This document shows positions 51,070-55,822 of a DNA stretch of 55,822 nucleotides, one piece after another. This DNA is from an uncultured Balneolaceae bacterium (lineage in GTDB: Bacteria > Bacteroidota > Rhodothermia > Balneolales > Balneolaceae). A model generated the notes under the pieces. That model searched no databases and had not been told where the DNA came from. It worked only from the letters and a program-made list of their open reading frames with translations. Within the stretch, counting starts at the first letter, position 1. Every line of letters begins with the position of its first letter. The DNA lies in the NCBI GenBank assembly GCA_937982515.1, contig CALJMB010000326.1, forward strand, positions 1 to 55,822, written 5' to 3'. The position numbers and the translations under genes were made by a program.

Positions 51070-51256
51070 CGGTCAGATTTTGGTATGTGAGGTATTGTGT
51101 ATTAAGTACCGCGTATTCCTTATCAGAGCAGCCGTTACAGATTACAGGCACTGCACAATACGCGATACCTCCGTTTAAAACCTGTAAATGTATTTGTTTC
51201 TCTATGTTGTTCTGTTAATTTGTGTGTTATTCACAAATAAAGGAGAAAAACATTAC

Positions 51257-53308
51257 GTGAAGCCACTACCTAAGACATTTACGCCCTTTGTACGCCCGGA
51301 AGATGACCTGCCTCAGATAACCGTCAAGGCCGTAGTTCTGGGCATAATTCTATCTATGGTGCTTGCCGGGGCCAATGCCTACCTCGGGCTAAAGGTTGGA
51401 ATGACCGTCTCTGCCTCCATACCGGCTGCCGTCATTTCTATGGCGGTGCTCCGTCTGTTCAGGGAATCGAATATTCTGGAAAATAATGTGGTGCAGACAG
51501 CCGCCTCGGCCGGAGAGTCGCTGGCTGCAGGTGTCATCTTCACTCTTCCCGCATTGATTTTGATGCAGTACTGGATGGATTTTCCGTTTATAGACACCAT
51601 GGCCATCGCCATGTTTGGCGGAATTCTGGGTGTTCTGTTTACTATCCCGTTGAGGCGTGCGCTGATTGTGGAAAGCGAATTGAAGTTTCCGGAAGGTGTG
51701 GCCACAGGCGAAGTGCTGAAGGCAGGGACCACAGGAGGAAAGGGAATTCTATCCATATTATGGGCCGCTCTTGCCGCCGGTTTCTTTAAACTCGGTCAGA
51801 CAGGCTTTAAGATTTTTTCAGGTGCGTTGGGAGGTTCGGTTCAGGCCGGGCGATCCATATTCGGTTTTGGCACAGAACTGTCAGTGGCTCTTCTCGGGGT
51901 CGGTTACATCGTTGGCTTAAATATAGCCCTTCTGGTTTTTGGCGGCGGCCTGATCTCATGGCTGTTTGGCATTCCCATATATATGGCTTTCGCCGATCCT
52001 GCTGAAGTAGCCGGTGTCGTGGGGGCTGCCGAAGGGTATGACGCCGCACTTTCCATATGGAGCCAGAAGATTCGGTATATGGGTGTCGGGGCCATGGTGG
52101 TGGGCGGTATTTGGGCACTTATTTCGCTTGCCCGTCCGCTGGCTGATGGTATCAAATCCTCACTCGAAGCTGTGCGAAATATCCGTTCTGGCCATACAGC
52201 TAACATACCGCGGACCGAGCAGGACATACCTATCAATTATGTATTGTGGGGTATCATTCTGCTGGCTATTCCCATATTTATCGTTTTCGTACAGGTTATT
52301 GATACTACACACCTTCCCGTTTCCAGCGGGTTATATTGGTCCGTGATGATAACAGGTGTTCTGTTCTCACTCATAGCAGGGTTTCTGTTCTCTTCTGTAG
52401 CCGGATATATGGCCGGCCTGGTGGGCTCTTCAAATAACCCCATATCAGGGGTAACCATTGCTACCATCCTGGCAACTTCACTTATACTGCTGGCACTACT
52501 GGGATCGGAAATCGATGTAGCTGTAGATGGCGACAGAGCCACGGCCGCCGCCGCAGCTGCAATAGTGGTTGGTGCCATTGTTTGTTGTGCTGCAGCCATT
52601 GCAGGCGACAATATGCAGGATCTGAAAGCCGGTCAGCTGGTCGGTGCTACTCCTTATAAGCAACAGATTATGCAGATCATAGGCGTGGTTGCCGCGGCCC
52701 TGGTGCTGGCACCCATTCTGGGTTTGCTGTTCAATGCCTATGGGTTGGGCGGGGTATTCCCCCGGGAGGGTATGGATCCGGCCGAAATGCTGGCGGCGCC
52801 ACAAGCCACTCTGATGCAGTCGGTGGCGGAAGGCGTCTTTACCCGCAATCTGGAGTGGGCTATGATCATCATCGGTTGCATAATTGCTGTCAGTATTATT
52901 ATCCTGGATAAAGTGTTGGAGGCCAGGGGGTCAGGGTTCAGAACCCCCGTTCTGGCCGTTGCGGTAGGCATATATCTGCCTATAGAGCTTACAGCTCCGA
53001 TATTTTTGGGCGGCATGATTGCCTGGTTTGCAGCCCGCACCGTGCGCCGGAAAGCGGCAGCCGGGGGCCGCGACCCGGAAGAAGCAGTAAACGAAGCTGA
53101 AAGTAAGGGACTGCTTTTTTCATCCGGGCTTATCACCGGAGAAGCTTTGATCGGAATTGTCCTGGCCATTCCTTTTGCCATACAGGAAAGTACGGATGCG
53201 CTGCGGATTGTTCCGGCGTCTTTTGCTCCTTATGCCGACTGGATGGGCGCTGCCGCCGCAATATGTTTTATGATATGGTTGTATAAAGTGTCTGTGAAGC
53301 GAGGATGA
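51257..53308 (+). CDS. OPT-family oligopeptide transporter
   Basis: A 684-residue inner-membrane transporter with about 14-16 helices. Family blocks include VLAGANAYLGLKVGMTVSAS at the first helix, NNVVQTAASAGESLAAGVIF, LKFPEGVATGEVLKAG and GDNMQDLKAGQLVGATP. It is thought to import oligopeptides or metal chelates with protons. The frame is open from 51188, but a GTG at 51257 preceded by AAGGAG (about 10 bases) begins the expected KPLPKTFTPFV N-terminus, so I use it. Its stop overlaps the open frame of the next gene; the acetamidase start is 33 bases later, so they are probably co-transcribed. Confidence 0.9.
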   Translation: MKPLPKTFTPFVRPEDDLPQITVKAVVLGIILSMVLAGANAYLGLKVGMTVSASIPAAVISMAVLRLFRESNILENNVVQTAASAGESLAAGVIFTLPALILMQYWMDFPFIDTMAIAMFGGILGVLFTIPLRRALIVESELKFPEGVATGEVLKAGTTGGKGILSILWAALAAGFFKLGQTGFKIFSGALGGSVQAGRSIFGFGTELSVALLGVGYIVGLNIALLVFGGGLISWLFGIPIYMAFADPAEVAGVVGAAEGYDAALSIWSQKIRYMGVGAMVVGGIWALISLARPLADGIKSSLEAVRNIRSGHTANIPRTEQDIPINYVLWGIILLAIPIFIVFVQVIDTTHLPVSSGLYWSVMITGVLFSLIAGFLFSSVAGYMAGLVGSSNNPISGVTIATILATSLILLALLGSEIDVAVDGDRATAAAAAAIVVGAIVCCAAAIAGDNMQDLKAGQLVGATPYKQQIMQIIGVVAAALVLAPILGLLFNAYGLGGVFPREGMDPAEMLAAPQATLMQSVAEGVFTRNLEWAMIIIGCIIAVSIIILDKVLEARGSGFRTPVLAVAVGIYLPIELTAPIFLGGMIAWFAARTVRRKAAAGGRDPEEAVNEAESKGLLFSSGLITGEALIGIVLAIPFAIQESTDALRIVPASFAPYADWMGAAAAICFMIWLYKVSVKRG

Positions 53309-53340
53309 CCTGCAAAAGTAAATTTAAAAAGGGGAGAATT

Positions 53341-54354
53341 ATGGGAAAGATGATTAACCGTGTGATGGTAATGGTGTTGCTGGCAGGGATGACAAGTGCC
53401 GGGTGCAGTCAGGTTCAATCGGAGCAAACGGAACCGCCCGAGCCGGAGTATTCGCTTTCGGCCGATCAGACTCATAGCAGCTGGAGCAGTGCTATCGAGC
53501 CGGTGTTAAAGGTTCCGTCAGGATCTGTTGTTGAAGTTTATACCGAGGAGGCATCGGCCCGGCAGCTAAACGTCCATTCGACGATTGAGGATCTCAGGAA
53601 TCTCAGCTTTGATCCCATTCACCCCCTCACCGGCCCGGTATATGTAGAAGGAGCGGAGCCTGGCGATGTGCTGAAGGTGAAACTGCATGAGATAGAAATG
53701 GGAGACTGGGGATGGACAGCCGTCATCCCGGGGTTTGGATTCTTATCGGACGAATTCCCTGACTACTACCTGAAGACTTTTGAGCTGGGTAAAAATAAAA
53801 AATCCGTACAGTTTGCCGATGGCATTGAAATTCCGCTGAAACCATTCCCCGGAGTAATGGGCGTGGCGCCGGCAACCGATTCTATGTTGTCTACCATCCC
53901 TCCCAGAAAGAACGGCGGAAATCTGGATGATCCTAACATAGTGGAAGGCTCGGTCGTCTATTTCCCGGTATTGGTGGAGGGAGCGTTATTTTCTATCGGT
54001 GATGCCCATGCCGTTCAGGGGTTGGGTGAAGTGTGTGGCACGGCTATAGAGGCGCCAATGCGCATCGTTTACGAGGTCGAAGTGCTGAAAGGCGGACGGG
54101 GGATCGAAGAGCCGCAGTATGAAACCGAAGATTATTACGCCGTTACCGGATTTGGTACAACTATTGATGAAGCGGCACAGAAAGCTACGCGCTATATGAT
54201 CGATTACCTGGTTGAGGAGCACGATATGGAGCGCTACGATGCCTACGCTTTGTGTTCACTTGCCGGAGATCTAAAGATTGCCGAAGTCGTAGACGAACCT
54301 CACATGCTGGTAACCATGCATATGTCGAAAGAAGTGCTGGGAATAAACCGGTAA
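53341..54354 (+). CDS. Acetamidase/formamidase family lipoprotein
   Basis: A 337-residue exported protein. GGGGAG precedes the ATG at 53341, which opens a lipoprotein signal ending AGMTSAGC. The mature part matches the acetamidase/formamidase fold: VEGAEPGDVLKVKLHEIE, WGWTAVIPGFGFL, GVMGVAP, PPRKNGGNLD, GALFSIGDAHAVQGLGEVCG, and DAYALCSLAGDLKIAEVV near the end. It would hydrolyse short amides to ammonia and a carboxylate, unusually outside the cytoplasm. The substrate is unknown. It follows the OPT transporter closely, so peptide or amide scavenging is a reasonable context guess. Confidence 0.88.
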   Translation: MGKMINRVMVMVLLAGMTSAGCSQVQSEQTEPPEPEYSLSADQTHSSWSSAIEPVLKVPSGSVVEVYTEEASARQLNVHSTIEDLRNLSFDPIHPLTGPVYVEGAEPGDVLKVKLHEIEMGDWGWTAVIPGFGFLSDEFPDYYLKTFELGKNKKSVQFADGIEIPLKPFPGVMGVAPATDSMLSTIPPRKNGGNLDDPNIVEGSVVYFPVLVEGALFSIGDAHAVQGLGEVCGTAIEAPMRIVYEVEVLKGGRGIEEPQYETEDYYAVTGFGTTIDEAAQKATRYMIDYLVEEHDMERYDAYALCSLAGDLKIAEVVDEPHMLVTMHMSKEVLGINR

Positions 54355-54367
54355 ACGGGTTGATCCG

Positions 54368-54398
54368 GATGTAGCCCACCTTCAGGGTGGCCTGCATC
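54368..54398. terminator. Hairpin between convergent acetamidase and hisIE genes
   Basis: Arms 54368-54380 and 54386-54398 pair at 12 of 13 positions around a 5-base loop TTCAG. The T content after the stem is moderate on the plus strand (ATCTCTTTAT). It lies between two convergent genes and could serve both. Confidence 0.5.
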
Positions 54399-54416
54399 TC
54401 TTTATAGCAAGGCGAT

Positions 54417-55034
54417 CTATTTATTATGCCGTTCTTTAAGGCGCTGTACAATGCTTTCGAGAGGTGTCTCTTTTTCTGCCAACAGCACGATCAGGTGGTA
54501 TAAGAGGTCCGCAACTTCGCCAATGAATTCTTTCTCGCTGTTATTTTTGGCCTCAATGATCGTCTCAACAGCTTCTTCTCCCACCTTTTGGGCGATCTCG
54601 TCGATCCCTTCGGTAAACAGATGCGTTGTGTAGGAACCTTCGGGCATGTTAGCTTTCCGGTCTTTTATAAGGCTTTCAAGTTCGCTTAGAAAAGACAGAT
54701 TGCCTCCGGCAGATGTAAAGTCCTTTTTGTGAAAGCAGGATTGTTCTCCGGTATGGCAGGTGGGGCCCTGAGGGTCGGCAAGCACAAGCAGGGTGTCGCT
54801 GTCACAGTCGCTCTGGATGTCTACCAGCTGAAGAGTATGGCCCGAGGTCTCTCCTTTGGTCCACAGCCGGCCCTTGCTGCGGCTGTAAAAGGTTATCTGT
54901 TTTTCATCCAGAGTTCGCTGCAGGGCTTCTTTGTTCATGTAGCCCAGCATCAACACCTGATGTGTGCGGGCATCCTGTATAATGGCCGGGATTAATCCGT
55001 TACCTTTCTCAAAGTCCAGTTCTTCGATATTCAT
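54417..55034 (-). CDS. hisIE: Bifunctional phosphoribosyl-AMP cyclohydrolase / phosphoribosyl-ATP pyrophosphatase
   Basis: A 205-residue fusion for steps 2 and 3 of histidine synthesis. The N-terminal HisI domain (about 1-110) has LMLGYMNKEALQRTL, the metal-site region SDCDSDTLL and the Cys pair in GPTCHTGEQSCF. The C-terminal HisE domain (about 115-205) has the helical VGEEAVETIIEAKN and EVADLLYHLIVLLAE. The gene follows hisF by 39 bases on the same strand, as in many his operons. Confidence 0.96.
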   Translation of the reverse strand: MNIEELDFEKGNGLIPAIIQDARTHQVLMLGYMNKEALQRTLDEKQITFYSRSKGRLWTKGETSGHTLQLVDIQSDCDSDTLLVLADPQGPTCHTGEQSCFHKKDFTSAGGNLSFLSELESLIKDRKANMPEGSYTTHLFTEGIDEIAQKVGEEAVETIIEAKNNSEKEFIGEVADLLYHLIVLLAEKETPLESIVQRLKERHNK

Positions 55035-55073
55035 TAATTGGTTCTACAGTTAATTTTGAGTCATTTAATAAAG

Positions 55074-55822
55074 TCAGACTTCAACTAACCTGACGGGAAT
55101 GGATGCTTTGGCAAGCTGTTTCTTGAGTTCCGGGATCTCTACTTCTTTAAAGTGGAAAATACTGGCTGCAAGAACAGCATCGGCATTTCCCAGTTTTATG
55201 GCATCAATACAGTGCCGGATAGTTCCCGCCCCTCCACTGGCAATAAGGGGAATGGCAACATGCTTGTTTACCTGTTTAAGCAGTTCGATATCAAACCCTT
55301 CTTTAGTGCCGTCGCGGTCCATGCTGGTCAGCAGTATTTCACCGGCTCCCCGCTCTTCCACTTCCTGCATCCATGCAATGGCATCTCTGCCGGTATCTTC
55401 GCTGCCCCCTTTGACAAACACCGACCAGTGATCGTTTACACGTTTGACATCTACGGCGGCTACAATACATTGAGAGCCAAACCGGCTTGCGGCCTGATTG
55501 ATCAGATCCGGGTTTTTAACAATAGCGCTGTTTAGGGAAACCTTATCAGCACCGGCATGAAGCAGGTGGCTGATCTCTTCGGTTGATCGTATCCCGCCTC
55601 CAACCGTAAAGGGGATATTCAGCTCCAGGGCGATTTTGCGTACCAGCTCTGTCAGTGTTTTGCGCTTCTCTTTGGTTGCGGTGATGTCCAGAAATACCAA
55701 CTCATCCGCTCCTTCCTCGGCATAGCGCCTGGCCAGTTCTACAGGGTCGCCTGCATCCCGCAGGCCAACAAAATTTACTCCTTTAACCGTCCTGCCGTCT
55801 TTTATATCCAGGCAGGGGATAA
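55074..55822 (-). CDS. hisF: Imidazole glycerol phosphate synthase cyclase subunit (partial at window edge)
   Basis: The visible part is about 249 codons of a TIM-barrel enzyme that forms IGP and AICAR with ammonia from HisH. The frame continues to the window end and begins IPCLDIKDGRTVKGVNFVG, so only the first several residues (usually MLAKR or similar) are missing; an internal ATG at 55700 is not the start. Family marks are VFLDITAT, FTVGGGIRS, ADKVSLNSAIV, and ILLTSMDRDGTKEGFD, IPLIASGGAGT. It is upstream of hisIE in the same operon; other his genes presumably lie outside. Confidence 0.96.
   Translation of the reverse strand, partial: IPCLDIKDGRTVKGVNFVGLRDAGDPVELARRYAEEGADELVFLDITATKEKRKTLTELVRKIALELNIPFTVGGGIRSTEEISHLLHAGADKVSLNSAIVKNPDLINQAASRFGSQCIVAAVDVKRVNDHWSVFVKGGSEDTGRDAIAWMQEVEERGAGEILLTSMDRDGTKEGFDIELLKQVNKHVAIPLIASGGAGTIRHCIDAIKLGNADAVLAASIFHFKEVEIPELKKQLAKASIPVRLVEV

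Overview
The window reads as a chromosomal segment of a Gram-negative member of the Bacteroidota/FCB group. My best guess is Balneolota (Balneola, Gracilimonas or Rhodohalobacter type), but this is inference from gene content, not a database result. Pointers are a TAnnTTTG-type promoter at the blaI-like gene, a BlaI/M56 pair, a DUF6122 protein, an ECF sigma factor followed by an anti-sigma/outer-membrane-barrel fusion, type II-like BCAT, class II DAHP synthase and many lipoproteins. No tRNA, rRNA, CRISPR array, prophage or transposase was recognised.

Layout. (1) 0.5-14.1 kb: a PAS histidine kinase, then a mostly minus-strand proteostasis block (ClpB, CbpA-type DnaJ, HtrA/DegP, Hsp20) with a Na+/H+ antiporter and a small membrane protein between, then class II DAHP synthase, a WG-repeat lipoprotein and a membrane protein. 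(2) 14.4-22.5 kb: UvrA, a BlaI-like repressor with an M56 peptidase that carries ExbD-like domains, DUF6122, then a decaying stretch with three broken genes and a 22/23-bp tandem repeat. (3) 22.8-33.7 kb: sulfur metabolism. A minus-strand cysM-mec-cysO-moeZ operon (protein-bound thiocarboxylate route to cysteine) diverges from a plus-strand operon for sulfurtransferase, sulfite reductase, SUMT, APS reductase and precorrin-2 dehydrogenase, followed by a ferredoxin; then OsmC and MetZ on the minus strand. (4) 33.8-45.5 kb: the complete branched-chain amino acid pathway, ilvB-ilvN-ilvC-leuA-leuC-leuD-leuB-ilvE on the minus strand and ilvD divergent. (5) 46-55.8 kb: lipoprotein, ECF sigma and its membrane-spanning partner, FKBP lipoprotein, MsrB, OPT transporter, acetamidase-like lipoprotein, hisIE and a partial hisF.

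The most striking signal is non-coding by usual annotation: four short ORFs ahead of biosynthetic operons are packed with codons for the end product. Two are cysteine-rich and sit head to head ahead of the two sulfur operons (9 Cys in 27 codons on the minus strand; 6 Cys in 38 codons on the plus strand). One is Leu/Ile/Val-rich ahead of ilvB (30 of its last 51 residues), and one is leucine-rich (10 Leu in the first 19 residues, six of them CTA) and overlaps the leuA start by ATGA. The plus-strand Cys leader has a textbook attenuator: an 8-nt segment inside the leader is complementary to the left arm of a strong intrinsic terminator. The ilvB leader is followed by two mutually exclusive pairings, one of which hides the ilvB Shine-Dalgarno. 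The sequence therefore suggests that this organism controls sulfur and branched-chain pathways by ribosome-sensing leaders, by both transcriptional and translational mechanisms.

Intergenic spaces also carry several families of short dispersed inverted repeats, described individually below.
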